Notes: a model not told the origin generated them from the sequence alone. A stretch of 64,000 nucleotides of DNA from Fontibacterium temperatum (GCA_964203055.1 CAXNKS010000002.1:162575-226574), one strand, 5' to 3'. Positions 52,695 to 62,078 are shown, counted from the first letter of the stretch. A program made the numbers and translations.

Positions 52695-54001
52695 TGAGTT
52701 TTAAAGATAATTATAATATTGCAATAGTTGGTTTGGGAAATGTTGGCTCAGAAGTTTATAGGCATTTAATTAAGAATAAGCGAGTTATTGAACAAAATAC
52801 AAATTCCACTTATCAAATAAAATATATCTCCGCAAAAAAGATTAATAAAAAAAGAGGATTTACTATCCCAAAAAAAATGTGGGTTAAAAATCCTTTGTCA
52901 TTAGTTAAAAAAGACGATGTAGATATTATTATTGAGTTAATAGGTGGACCGGATGGAATTGCAAAAAAATTAGCATTTGCTGCATTAAAAAATAACAAAC
53001 ATTACATCACAGCAAATAAAGCTCTAATGTTTAAGCATGGTAATGAACTTGCCAAAATTGCTGAAAAGAATTCAGTTAATCTATTATTTGAAGCATCAGT
53101 TGGCGGCGGAATACCAATTATCAAATCAATAAAGGAGAGCTTAGTTGGTAATAAATTATTCCACATTTACGGAGTATTAAATGGAACAACAAATTTTATA
53201 TTAACTGAAATAGAAAGAACTAGTAAAAGTTTTAAAGAGATTTTATTGACTGCTCAAAAACTTGGTTACGCTGAAACTAATCCAAAACTTGATCTTAATG
53301 GAGATGATGTTAAATCCAAAATATCAATATTAAGTGCTCTTTGTTTTAAAACGAAAATAATTAATAAGAGTTTTTTAACAGAAGGAATTGAACAGATTGA
53401 TCTTGAAGATGTTGAGTATGCTAATAAGTTTAAATACAAAATTAAGCTGCTTGGAATATCTGAAATCATTGATAATAAAATTAAGCAAAGAGTTCATCCT
53501 TGTTTAATTTCAAAAGATTCTGATCTTGCTAAGATCAATGGAGCAAATAATGCAATTATGGTCGAGGGAAATCCAGTTGGTAAAATAGTTTATCAAGGAC
53601 TTGGGGCTGGAAAAGGTCCAACGACTTCGTCTGTTGTTTCTGATTTAAATTCAATTCTTAAAGGAGATAAAACTTTACCATTTGGTTTTAGTTACTCTGA
53701 TGCAAAAGAGTTTAAGATGTTCGATTTTAATAATCACATTTGTAAATTTTATTTAAGGATAGTTGTTAAAGACAAACCAGGAGTTTTATCTAAAATTACT
53801 TCTATTTTATCTTCATATAAGATTTCAATTCAAAGCATATTACAGCAACCTTTAAGTAATCCTAAATATGCTAATTTAGTTATTATTACTCACAACGCCA
53901 AAGAGATGAATATGAAATTAGCTTTAAAGAAAATCTCAAAAGAAAAATTTATTAGCAAAAAAATTACGATGATCAGAATTAGAAATGAAAAGAAATTATG
54001 A
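52694..54001 (+). CDS. hom: Homoserine dehydrogenase Hom
   Basis: Hom reduces aspartate semialdehyde to homoserine for Thr and Met. The 435-residue protein has the NAD(P) motif IAIVGLGNVGSEVYRHL, ITANKALMFKHG, the catalytic region YGVLNGTTNFIL and GYAETNPKLDLNGDDVKSK, then a C-terminal ACT domain (VVKDKPGVLSKITSILSSYK) for feedback control. It overlaps glpX by four bases, consistent with the hom-glpX-recJ group of alphaproteobacteria. Confidence 0.97.
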   Translation: MSFKDNYNIAIVGLGNVGSEVYRHLIKNKRVIEQNTNSTYQIKYISAKKINKKRGFTIPKKMWVKNPLSLVKKDDVDIIIELIGGPDGIAKKLAFAALKNNKHYITANKALMFKHGNELAKIAEKNSVNLLFEASVGGGIPIIKSIKESLVGNKLFHIYGVLNGTTNFILTEIERTSKSFKEILLTAQKLGYAETNPKLDLNGDDVKSKISILSALCFKTKIINKSFLTEGIEQIDLEDVEYANKFKYKIKLLGISEIIDNKIKQRVHPCLISKDSDLAKINGANNAIMVEGNPVGKIVYQGLGAGKGPTTSSVVSDLNSILKGDKTLPFGFSYSDAKEFKMFDFNNHICKFYLRIVVKDKPGVLSKITSILSSYKISIQSILQQPLSNPKYANLVIITHNAKEMNMKLALKKISKEKFISKKITMIRIRNEKKL

Positions 54002-54946
54002 TCATCAGCAATGGTTTTGTAGATTTATTTATAAAAACTACTAGCGAAGCAGCTTACGCATCATCATTATTAAAAGGTAAAGGCGATAAAATTGCAGCTG
54101 ATCAAGCGGCAGTAGATAAGATGAGATTGTTTTTAAATAATATTCCTATGAAAGGAAGAATTGTCATAGGTGAAGGGGAGATGGATGAAGCGCCAATGCT
54201 TTATATTAATGAACTTGGTTGGAACAGGAATTGGTGAAGAATTAGATATAGCGGTTGATCCATTAGAGGGAACAAATTTAACAGCTAAAAATTTACCAAA
54301 CGCAATGTCAGTTCTAGCAGTGTCAAAAAAAGATAATCTGCTACATGCACCAGATACTTACATGGAGAAAATAGCTGTTGGAAAAAATATTAAAGAAGGG
54401 GTTATAGATCTTGATTTTGGAATAACAAAAAATCTTAAAAATTTAGCTGATTTTAAAAATACAACGCCAGATAAATTAACAATATGTCTTCTAGAAAGAG
54501 AACGACACGATCACATAGTTAAAGATGCTAAACAACTTGGGACTAAAATTAAATTTATATCTGATGGAGATGTAGCTGGAGCTATTTATGCTGGAATAGA
54601 GGAATTTAAAGTTGATATATATTTAGGTGTAGGAGGAGCTCCGGAAGGTGTTCTTGCTGCTGCAGCGATTAAATGTTTAGGAGGTCAGTTTCAGGCAAGA
54701 TTAGTTTTAAGCAATGAGCATGAAATTGATAAGGCAAAAAAAATGGGAATAAAAGATTTGAAAAAAAAATATTATATAAACGATATAGTTAAAGATGATG
54801 TTTTATTTTGTGCAACAGGAGTAACGGGTGGAGATTTGCTTCAAGGTATTGAGATTTTAGATAATGGTTTTTATCAATCAGAAACCTACGTTTTGCACCA
54901 CGCATCTAAACTTAATAAAAAAATTATTAATAAATTTAAAATATGA
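53998..54946 (+). CDS. glpX: Class II fructose-1,6-bisphosphatase GlpX, one frameshift
   Basis: GlpX dephosphorylates fructose 1,6-bisphosphate in gluconeogenesis. The first part ends at the metal site IVIGEGEMDEAPMLYINEL; the frame then meets TGA at 54235. The following frame gives VGTGIGEELDIAVDPLEGTN, the expected continuation. Removing one G at about 54216-54219 joins them as LYINELVGTGIGEELDIAVD. The rest is intact (GVGGAPEGVLAAAAIKCLGG, DVLFCATGVTGGDLLQG). Corrected length is about 315 residues, as expected. It overlaps both hom and recJ by four bases. Confidence 0.93.
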
Positions 54947-56694
54947 AGTACCAGTCCATCACTGGTAAAGAGTGGATTTTATCCAATTTCAACGAAAATT
55001 TATCCTTAGAAATTTCTCAAAAATTAGGAATTGATAACTTTTTATCAAAACTTTTATCTATAAGGAAAATTACAGTTGAGAATTGTCAGTCATATTTAAA
55101 TCCCAAGATTAAAGAATTCATGCCAAATCCAAGTGTCTTAAAAGACATGGATCTTGCAGTTGATACTCTTATTAAGGCTATTAAAGAAAATAAGAGAATT
55201 TGTATTTTAGGTGATTATGATGTGGATGGGGCATCATCAACTGCAATTATTGTTAATTTTTTAAAAAATATATACTCAAATTTTTTTATTTATATTCCAG
55301 ACCGACAAGTTGATGGTTATGGACCATCCGTTAATTCATTAAAAAATATTATTGATAAAAAAGGTGAATTCTTAATAACTGTTGATTGTGGAACTTCATC
55401 ATTTGAAGCCCTTGAGTTTGCTAGTCAAAATAATATTGAAGTTTTAGTTATTGATCACCATCAAGCAGAAATTAAACTTCCAAAATGCAAAGCTTTAGTA
55501 AATCCAAATCAATTAGATGATAAATCTAATCTTGGTTATTTATGTGCAGCTGGAGTTTCTTTTCTATTTATTGTCGCTTTAAATCGTTCTCTTAGAGAAA
55601 GTAATTTCTATAAAGATAAAAATATTAATGAGCCAGATTTATATGATTATTTAGATTTGGTTGCTTTAGGTACAATTTGCGATGTTGTTCCTTTAATAGA
55701 TTTAAACAGAGCATTTGTTTATCAAGGAATACAAATATTAAAGAAGAGAAAAAACTTAGGTATCAAAACTCTAATGGATGTTGCTGATATAAAAGAAAGC
55801 CCAAGTACTTATCATATTGGTTTCTTGTTAGGCCCTAGGATTAATGCTGGGGGAAGAATAGGCCAATCTGATCTTGGTGCAAATTTACTCACAACTGAAG
55901 ACCCAAAGAAAAGTTACGAAATAGCAACAACGTTAGATTCTTTAAATAAAAAAAGAAAATCAATTGAAGTAGATATTTTAAATGAGGCTTATTTATTAGC
56001 AGAAAAAGAAAATGCTAATGAAGTAATATTGGTAGCTAATAAGTTTTGGCACGAAGGGTTGATTGGTATTATTGCTAGCAGAATTAAAGAAAAATTTCTT
56101 AAACCTACCATAGTTATTTCATCTACTAATAATATCGCTAAAGGTTCTTGCAGATCAATATTTGGATTTGATATTGGTCTTGCCATTTTAGCCGCTAAAC
56201 AAAATGGAATTGTTATAAAAGGCGGTGGTCATAAAATGGCTGCTGGCTTTAGTGTTGAAGAAAATAAGATTAGTGATCTTAAAAATTTTTTAATATCAAA
56301 ATTTAAATCATCAAAACCAAACTTTGTTCAAAATAACTTTCTAGAGATAGACGGTATTTTATCAGCCAATGCTGTTAATGAAAAAACCTATGAAGAAGTA
56401 AGTAAATTAGGACCTTTTGGATCAGGCAATTCTGAGCCAAAATTTATTGTTGAAGATTTATCGATGATTAAAATTAATTTTGAAAATGAATTTTTATTAA
56501 AAGTTTTATTTAAAAACAGTAGTGGTCTTTATTTGCATGGAATTTGTTTTAAAAATAATAAAGAAAAAGTAATTGATTATCTTAAAAATTTTAAAAATCA
56601 TAAATTTCATATAGCTGGAAAACTTAGTTGCAATGATTGGAATAAACAAAGAGTTATTGAATTTGTTATTGAAGATATTTCTTTAACTCATTAA
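54943..56694 (+). CDS. recJ: Single-stranded-DNA-specific exonuclease RecJ
   Basis: RecJ degrades single-stranded DNA 5' to 3' in recombination and mismatch repair. The 583-residue DHH-family enzyme has ILGDYDVDGASSTAIIVNFL, TVDCGTSSFEAL, VIDHHQAEIKLP (DHH), GTICDVVPLID, LGPRINAGGRIGQSDLG, and KGGGHKMAAGFSVE in the DHHA1 domain. It is the last gene of the argC-hom-glpX-recJ run. Confidence 0.96.
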   Translation: MKYQSITGKEWILSNFNENLSLEISQKLGIDNFLSKLLSIRKITVENCQSYLNPKIKEFMPNPSVLKDMDLAVDTLIKAIKENKRICILGDYDVDGASSTAIIVNFLKNIYSNFFIYIPDRQVDGYGPSVNSLKNIIDKKGEFLITVDCGTSSFEALEFASQNNIEVLVIDHHQAEIKLPKCKALVNPNQLDDKSNLGYLCAAGVSFLFIVALNRSLRESNFYKDKNINEPDLYDYLDLVALGTICDVVPLIDLNRAFVYQGIQILKKRKNLGIKTLMDVADIKESPSTYHIGFLLGPRINAGGRIGQSDLGANLLTTEDPKKSYEIATTLDSLNKKRKSIEVDILNEAYLLAEKENANEVILVANKFWHEGLIGIIASRIKEKFLKPTIVISSTNNIAKGSCRSIFGFDIGLAILAAKQNGIVIKGGGHKMAAGFSVEENKISDLKNFLISKFKSSKPNFVQNNFLEIDGILSANAVNEKTYEEVSKLGPFGSGNSEPKFIVEDLSMIKINFENEFLLKVLFKNSSGLYLHGICFKNNKEKVIDYLKNFKNHKFHIAGKLSCNDWNKQRVIEFVIEDISLTH

Positions 56695-56730
56695 CAAATA
56701 CAGAGATAAATATACTCAATTATATAATTG

Positions 56731-56759
56731 TTGATTATTATTATTAAACAATCTAAATA
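56731..56759 (+). promoter_or_regulatory. Candidate promoter of tRNA-Glu
   Basis: TTGATT (56731-56736) and TAAATA (56754-56759) with 17-base spacing lie 14 bases before the tRNA, a normal distance for a stable-RNA promoter. The recJ stop is 36 bases upstream of the -35 box. Confidence 0.45.
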
Positions 56760-56772
56760 ACTTTACTTTCAA

Positions 56773-56847
56773 GGTCCCTTCGTCTATCGGTTAGGACACG
56801 TGGTTTTCATCCATGAAAGAGGGGTTCGATTCCCCTAGGGACCGCCA
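56773..56847 (+). tRNA. tRNA-Glu(TTC)
   Basis: This 75-base tRNA has acceptor strands GGTCCCT and AGGGACC, discriminator G, an encoded CCA and T-loop GGTTCGATTCC. The anticodon TTC is at 56806-56808 in loop TTTTCAT. Confidence 0.97.
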
Positions 56848-56855
56848 AAACAACT

Positions 56856-57689
56856 ATGAAATTTTTAAGAGTTGGAAATATAGGAGCTGAAAAGCCAGCC
56901 TTATTAGATAATAATATTATACGAGATTTATCATCAGTTATTAAAGATATTGATCAAACAACAATAGGCGACAACTTAATTAACACTATAAAAAAGTTAG
57001 ATATTTCAAAACTTCCACAGTTAGATAATAATTTAAGAATTGGAGCTTGTGTTTCTAATCCAACTAAATTTCTAGGCATTGGTTTAAATTTTCTTGATCA
57101 TGCATTAGAGCAAAATTTAGAAATTCCAAAAGAGCCAATTATTTTTACAAAAGCAACCACTTGCATAAGTGGACCCAATGATGAAATCCTTATTCCTAAA
57201 AATTCAGAAAAAGCTGATTGGGAAGTAGAGATTGCCTTTGTAATTGGTAAAAAAGGAAAAAATATTTCATTAGCTGAGGCTGAAAGTTATATTTTTGGCT
57301 ACTGTTTAGTCTGTGATGTTAGCGAAAGAGAATGGCAAAAGAAAAGAAGCGGGCAGTGGATTAAAGGAAAATCTGCAGACACTTTTGGACCCATTGGTCC
57401 TTACATAGTTACAAAAGACGAGATTAAAGATTTATATAATTTAAATATGACTTTAGATGTTAATGGAAAAAGAATGCAAACAGGAAACACTTCAAAAATG
57501 ATTCATAAAATGAATTTTTTAACATCTTATGTGAGTGAATTTATGACTTTAATGCCAGGGGATATAATCACAACAGGAACTCCTCCAGGAGTAGGGGATA
57601 GTATGAAACCACCAACGTATTTAAAAAAAGGTGATACTGTAACTTTGATGATTGACCAATTAGGCAGTCAAAAACATTCTGTTAAGTAA
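56856..57689 (+). CDS. Fumarylacetoacetate hydrolase (FAH) family protein
   Basis: FAH-family enzymes cleave or decarboxylate 2,4-dioxo acids with a divalent metal. The 277-residue chain shows LGIGLNFLDHALE, the metal Glu in DWEVEIAFVIGKKG, VCDVSEREWQ, GKSADTFGPIGPYIV and ITTGTPPGVGDSM. This resembles the group often annotated as 2,4-diketo-3-deoxy-L-fuconate hydrolase or ureidoglycolate lyase-like. The precise substrate cannot be told and no sugar- or aromatic-degrading genes are adjacent. It starts nine bases after tRNA-Glu. Confidence 0.88.
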   Translation: MKFLRVGNIGAEKPALLDNNIIRDLSSVIKDIDQTTIGDNLINTIKKLDISKLPQLDNNLRIGACVSNPTKFLGIGLNFLDHALEQNLEIPKEPIIFTKATTCISGPNDEILIPKNSEKADWEVEIAFVIGKKGKNISLAEAESYIFGYCLVCDVSEREWQKKRSGQWIKGKSADTFGPIGPYIVTKDEIKDLYNLNMTLDVNGKRMQTGNTSKMIHKMNFLTSYVSEFMTLMPGDIITTGTPPGVGDSMKPPTYLKKGDTVTLMIDQLGSQKHSVK

Positions 57690-57690
57690 C

Positions 57691-58245
57691 TTAATTATTA
57701 ATTAATTCTTCAATTTTTTTAACAACTTTTTCGCTTTGCGGATTAGTTGTGGAGATAAAAGTGTCGTTAATTTTTCCCTTTTTATCTATTAATATTTTAT
57801 GAAAGTTCCATTTAGGCTCAGTTGCGCTTCCATAACTTTCTTTCGCCCATAAATATACAGGGTGAGCATTTTTTCCTTTAACAGTTACTTTTTCCATAAT
57901 TGGAAAGTTAATATTAAAATTTGTCTCACAAAAACTCTTTATTTCAGCATTTGTACCTGGTTCTTGATTTCCAAAATCATTTGATGGCACACCAATGACT
58001 ACAAAATTTTTACTTTTATATTTGTCCCATAAAGTTTGCAGATCTGCATATTGTTTAGTAAAGCCACATTGACTTGCAACATTGACTAACAAAACTACTT
58101 TATTTTTATGTTGTGATAGCAAATATGTTTTTCCATCAACATCATTGAAACTGAATTCATATAACGTTCGTTTGTCATTGGCGTTGATATTTTTGCTAAA
58201 GAAAAACATGCTAATTATTATAAAATAAAAAATATTTTTTTTCAT
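57691..58245 (-). CDS. Exported glutathione peroxidase-like thiol peroxidase
   Basis: This GPx-family protein reduces hydroperoxides, probably in the periplasm, given a signal peptide over residues 1-22 (FYFIIISMFFFSKNINA). The catalytic tetrad is present: Cys in NVASQCGFTKQY (no selenocysteine), Gln in DFGNQEPG, and Trp-Asn in KWNFHKIL. Length 184. Bacterial Cys-GPx proteins usually use thioredoxin. The gene is downstream of the NifU/SufU-like gene on the minus strand with three bases between them. Confidence 0.93.
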   Translation of the reverse strand: MKKNIFYFIIISMFFFSKNINANDKRTLYEFSFNDVDGKTYLLSQHKNKVVLLVNVASQCGFTKQYADLQTLWDKYKSKNFVVIGVPSNDFGNQEPGTNAEIKSFCETNFNINFPIMEKVTVKGKNAHPVYLWAKESYGSATEPKWNFHKILIDKKGKINDTFISTTNPQSEKVVKKIEELINN

Positions 58246-58248
58246 TAC

Positions 58249-58641
58249 TTATTGTAATTTTATTAAAGCATTAAAAGGCACTAAGATACAGCCTTTTCTA
58301 TTGAAATAATTTTTCTTTAAAAGAAAATTATATTTTTTCCATTTGCCACTTAGATTTATTTTTTTTTTAAAAATAGAATTAATAAATAATTTTGTATAAT
58401 TTATAGTTGTATTTAAATTTTTATTTTTTACACAATCAGAAAAAATACTGCATGAAGCTTGGCATATTAGACAAGATTCTGTTTTATATGATATTTTCTC
58501 AATAATTTTTTTACTGATTTTTAGATATATTGTTACTTTGTCACCACACGTATGATTTTTATAAATGCATTTGTGTGTGAAACTTTTAAGAGCTCCATAA
58601 TTTTTTAAAGCTCCAACGTGTTTAAGTAGCAATGTATTCAT
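58249..58641 (-). CDS. NifU/IscU-like iron-sulfur scaffold protein (SufU-like)
   Basis: This 130-residue protein resembles the NifU N-terminal/SufU fold that assembles Fe-S clusters. The three ligand Cys positions are recognisable: HTCGDKVTIYLKI (matches NPxCGD), ESCLICQASCSIFSD (matches CAISxAS), and KGCILVPFNALIKLQ near the end. It diverges strongly and no Fe-S genes are adjacent. In alphaproteobacteria such a gene often stands apart from the suf operon. Three bases separate it from the peroxidase gene. Confidence 0.78.
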   Translation of the reverse strand: MNTLLLKHVGALKNYGALKSFTHKCIYKNHTCGDKVTIYLKISKKIIEKISYKTESCLICQASCSIFSDCVKNKNLNTTINYTKLFINSIFKKKINLSGKWKKYNFLLKKNYFNRKGCILVPFNALIKLQ

Positions 58642-58769
58642 GAGTATAAATTTAAAAATATTATTTGAATCATGTATTAAAAAAGTAAAGTATTACTCAT
58701 GAATTTGAAAGATTTTTTAACTAGTATTTCTTTTAAATAAATTAATTAAGTTGTATAACAGCACAGTTT

Positions 58770-58846
<77 letters not shown>

Positions 58847-58854
58847 TAAAAATT

Positions 58855-59349
58855 ATGAAAAGAATTGGTTTATATCCTGGTACTTTTGATCCAATAACAC
58901 TTGGACATATTGATATTATAAAAAGAGCAGCAAGTATTGTTGATCATCTTTATATTGGAACTCCATTAAGCAATAAGAAAAAAACAATCTTCTCATCATC
59001 TGAAAGAGTTTCTTTAATTAAAAAAGTTGTAGAAACATTTCCTGAAAATATTAAAAAGAAAATTCATGTAGTGTCTTTTCCAGGCTTAACTACAAATTAT
59101 TGTAAAAAAATTTCAGCTAATATTATTTTTAGAGGGTTAAGAGTGGCTTCTGATTTTGAATATGAATTTCAGTTAGCGGGTATGAATAATAAATTAAACA
59201 AAAATCTTGAGACGGTCTTTTTAATGGCGGAGATAGAAAATCAAATTATTTCATCAAATTTCGTTAAAGAAATTGCCGCTTTAAAGGGAGATTTGGTGCA
59301 ATTTGTACCAAACATTGTTATTAAGGCTTTGAAAACTAAATTTAAATAA
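58855..59349 (+). CDS. coaD: Phosphopantetheine adenylyltransferase CoaD
   Basis: CoaD adenylates 4'-phosphopantetheine to dephospho-CoA. The 164-residue nucleotidyltransferase has IGLYPGTFDPITLGHIDII with the TxGH motif, IIFRGLRVASDFEYEFQLA and SSNFVKEIAALKGD (ISSxxVR-like motif). It starts eight bases after tRNA-Pro and shares one base with the cyclophilin gene. Confidence 0.97.
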   Translation: MKRIGLYPGTFDPITLGHIDIIKRAASIVDHLYIGTPLSNKKKTIFSSSERVSLIKKVVETFPENIKKKIHVVSFPGLTTNYCKKISANIIFRGLRVASDFEYEFQLAGMNNKLNKNLETVFLMAEIENQIISSNFVKEIAALKGDLVQFVPNIVIKALKTKFK

Positions 59350-59915
59350 TGCTTAAAAAACTTTTTATAATTTTAACTTTATTTCTATTTTCTTTTTCAA
59401 CTAATATTAAATCTAAAGAAAGATCTATTATGATAATGAAATTAAAAAACGGTGAAGTTAAAATTGAACTTTTTGATGAGATTGCTCCAAATCACGTTAA
59501 AAGAATAAAAGCATTAGCAGATGCAGGAAAATATGACGGCGTTGCATTTCATAGAGTGATTGATGGCTTTATGGCGCAAACAGGAGATGTAAAATATGGA
59601 AATACAAAATTAGATTTTAATGCACAAATGGTTGGAACGGGTGGGTCTGAATTTCCAGATTTAAAAGCTGAATTTAATAATATTCCTCATCAACGAGGAG
59701 TTTTATCTATGGCAAGATCACAAAGTCCAGACAGTGCAAACAGCCAATTTTTTATCTGCTTTGACACACATGCTCATCTAGATCGAAACTATACTGCTTT
59801 TGGTAGAGTTATAAGTGGAATGGAATTTGTTGATAAATTAAAAAAAGGCGCTCCAGGATCAGGAGTTGTCGATAATCCAGATACAATTATTAGTCTACGA
59901 TCATCAAAAAAATAA
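59349..59915 (+). CDS. ppi: Exported cyclophilin-type peptidyl-prolyl cis-trans isomerase
   Basis: Cyclophilins speed proline isomerisation in folding proteins. Residues 1-21 form a signal peptide (LFIILTLFLFSFSTNIKS), so it is periplasmic. The catalytic Arg and neighbours lie in VAFHRVIDGFMAQTGD, with QRGVLSMARSQSPDSANSQF and NYTAFGRVISGM. Length 188 fits PpiA-like proteins. The coaD-ppi-tgt order recurs in alphaproteobacteria. Confidence 0.95.
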   Translation: MLKKLFIILTLFLFSFSTNIKSKERSIMIMKLKNGEVKIELFDEIAPNHVKRIKALADAGKYDGVAFHRVIDGFMAQTGDVKYGNTKLDFNAQMVGTGGSEFPDLKAEFNNIPHQRGVLSMARSQSPDSANSQFFICFDTHAHLDRNYTAFGRVISGMEFVDKLKKGAPGSGVVDNPDTIISLRSSKK

Positions 59916-59924
59916 AAAGTAATA

Positions 59925-61040
59925 ATGAAATCAATTTCATTTAATTTATTAAATGAAAGTCATGGTGCTCGTTTAGGAAAAATTAAAACCCCTAGAGGTG
60001 ATATCGATACACCAGCTTTTATGCCTGTAGGAACTGCAGGGACGGTCAAAGCGATGTATATTGATCAGGTTAAAGGCTGCGGATCTCAAATTATTTTAGG
60101 AAATACTTATCACTTATTGTTAAGGCCTGGCGTTGAAAGAATAAAGCAAGCTGGAGGTCTTCATAATTTTATGAATTGTCCAATGCCTATACTAACAGAT
60201 TCTGGTGGTTTTCAGGTTATGTCTTTATCAAAAATTTCAAAAGTTACTGAAGATGGAGTTGAGTTTAATTCACATATAGATGGTAAGAAATTTTTTTTAA
60301 CTCCTGAAGATAGCATTCAAGTTCAATTAGATTTAAATTCAGACATCGTCATGGTTTTTGATGAATGTCCTAAATATTCAGCTGAAAAAGATAAAATAAA
60401 GAAATCCATGGATTTATCTCTTAGATGGGCTGAGAGATGTAAAAAGAAATTTGGAACACAAGATTCTAAATGGTTATTTGGAATAACGCAGGGTGGAATT
60501 TTTCCAGATCTTAGAAAAGAATGTTTAAAAAAATTAATAGATATTGGCTTTGATGGATATGCATTAGGAGGCCTTGCTGTTGGTGAAAATCAGTCTGAGA
60601 TGTTTGATGCTGTTGATGCGGTTAAAGATATTCTACCTAAAGATAAGCCTCATTATTTAATGGGTGTTGGTATGCCTCAGGACATTTTAGGAGCAGTTAA
60701 AAGAGGGATAGATATGTTTGATTGTGTTTTGCCAACTCGATCTGGAAGGACAGGGCTTGCATTCACTTGGAATGGAAAAGTAAATATTAGAAATGCAAAA
60801 TACGCTAAAGATGAAGATCCTTTAGACAAATCTATAGATTGTCCAGCTTCCAATTCTTATTCTAAAAATTATTTAAATCATTTAGTAAACTCAAATGAGA
60901 TACTTGGATCGATGCTTCTTACTTGGCATAATATTGCCTTTTATCAGGACTTAATGAAGAAAATTAGACAGGCAATAAAAGAAAATAAATTTGAAGAATT
61001 CTATAAAAAACACTTCGAATTGTTTAATGAGGCAAATTAA
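59925..61040 (+). CDS. tgt: tRNA-guanine transglycosylase Tgt, lacking zinc-site cysteines
   Basis: Tgt exchanges guanine-34 for preQ1 in the tRNAs for Asp, Asn, His and Tyr. The catalytic Asp is in PILTDSGGFQVMSLSK, with GFDGYALGGLAVGE, MGVGMPQDILGAVKRGIDMF and CVLPTRSGRTG. The 371-residue length is normal. At the C-terminal zinc site, where relatives have CxCxxC, the sequence reads SIDCPASNSYSKNYLNHL, keeping one Cys only; the later His is in LTWHNIAFYQ. Either zinc is not bound or other ligands serve. Confidence 0.95.
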   Translation: MKSISFNLLNESHGARLGKIKTPRGDIDTPAFMPVGTAGTVKAMYIDQVKGCGSQIILGNTYHLLLRPGVERIKQAGGLHNFMNCPMPILTDSGGFQVMSLSKISKVTEDGVEFNSHIDGKKFFLTPEDSIQVQLDLNSDIVMVFDECPKYSAEKDKIKKSMDLSLRWAERCKKKFGTQDSKWLFGITQGGIFPDLRKECLKKLIDIGFDGYALGGLAVGENQSEMFDAVDAVKDILPKDKPHYLMGVGMPQDILGAVKRGIDMFDCVLPTRSGRTGLAFTWNGKVNIRNAKYAKDEDPLDKSIDCPASNSYSKNYLNHLVNSNEILGSMLLTWHNIAFYQDLMKKIRQAIKENKFEEFYKKHFELFNEAN

Positions 61041-61044
61041 AAAA

Positions 61045-61073
61045 TTGCTTTCAGATGCAGTTTAAACTATATA
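61045..61073 (+). promoter_or_regulatory. Candidate promoter of tRNA-Lys
   Basis: TTGCTT (61045-61050) and TATATA (61068-61073) with 17-base spacing lie 16 bases before the tRNA start, between the tgt stop and the tRNA. Confidence 0.45.
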
Positions 61074-61088
61074 AAACCTTGCATTAAT

Positions 61089-61164
<76 letters not shown>

Positions 61165-61182
61165 TTTATTGTATTTTAAAAA

Positions 61183-62016
61183 TTAGAGATTTTGTATTTT
61201 AGGATACTCAATTTTCACTTTGGGTATTAATAATCTTAGATCATTTATTCTGTTACCAGAAGAAGGGTGGGTGCTCAAAAATTGTGGAGGCTCTTTTCCT
61301 TTCATTTTCTCCTGCATTCTCTCCCATAACTGAACTGCACCTGATGGATCGTAACCTGCTAAATTTGCAAATATGACACCAAGATAATCAGCTTCTGACT
61401 CTTGATATCTACTAAATGGATTAAAAATTCCAAGTTGAACGACATCCATTCCAGTTGTTTGACCAACAGTATTTCTCGTTCTAGAAATTGCTCCACCTAA
61501 TGCAATATCTGCTGCTAATGTACCAACATTTACAGCAAGAGCAGCGCTTGCTCTTTCAAGGGAATGTCTTGCAACCGCATGTGCAATTTCATGTCCCATG
61601 ACAGCTGCTAATCCGTTTTCATCTTTTGTTACCTCTAATATTCCAGAATAAAATGCAATTTTACCACCCGGCATACACCATGCATTTAAAGTTTTTGGAT
61701 CATTTATTAAAATATATTCCCAGTCATAATTTTCCGTCGGATCTTTTAAATTTTTACTCTTAAAATAATGTTTAATTGCTTTTTCAATTCTTTGACCAAC
61801 AGAAATAATTGGATCTAATTGATCCTTATCTGTGATTAATTTGGCTTTTTCTTTAACTTGTTTGTATGCACCAATAGCTTGGCTATTAATCATAGACTCT
61901 GGCAATATTGTAAATTGTTGGCGTCCTGTAATTGGAGCAGTAGAACAACCTGCTAATAAAAAGCCACCACAACAACAAGTGGTTAGGGATAAAAAATCTC
62001 TTCTATTTATATTCAT
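61183..62016 (-). CDS. M48-family zinc metalloprotease lipoprotein (LoiP/YggG-like)
   Basis: This is an envelope quality-control protease of the M48B type. The N-terminus NRRDFLSL resembles a twin-arginine signal and is followed by GGFLLAGC, a lipobox, so it is an exported lipoprotein. HEIAHAVARH holds the zinc HExxH, and the third ligand is in YQESEADYLGVIFA. STHPSSGNRI is the typical late motif. Length 277. It is divergent from the DUF502 gene, with a 62-base gap. Confidence 0.93.
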   Translation of the reverse strand: MNINRRDFLSLTTCCCGGFLLAGCSTAPITGRQQFTILPESMINSQAIGAYKQVKEKAKLITDKDQLDPIISVGQRIEKAIKHYFKSKNLKDPTENYDWEYILINDPKTLNAWCMPGGKIAFYSGILEVTKDENGLAAVMGHEIAHAVARHSLERASAALAVNVGTLAADIALGGAISRTRNTVGQTTGMDVVQLGIFNPFSRYQESEADYLGVIFANLAGYDPSGAVQLWERMQEKMKGKEPPQFLSTHPSSGNRINDLRLLIPKVKIEYPKIQNL

Positions 62017-62078
62017 TAAATTTTAAATATTTTAACTGTGAATTTAGACAACAAAATGTTAATTGTAATTAGTTTATC

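Noticed and set aside
17604..54946. Programmed +1 frameshifting as the cause of the frame breaks
   Set aside because: The sites share no slippery codon, stop context or stimulatory structure, and affect unrelated genes.
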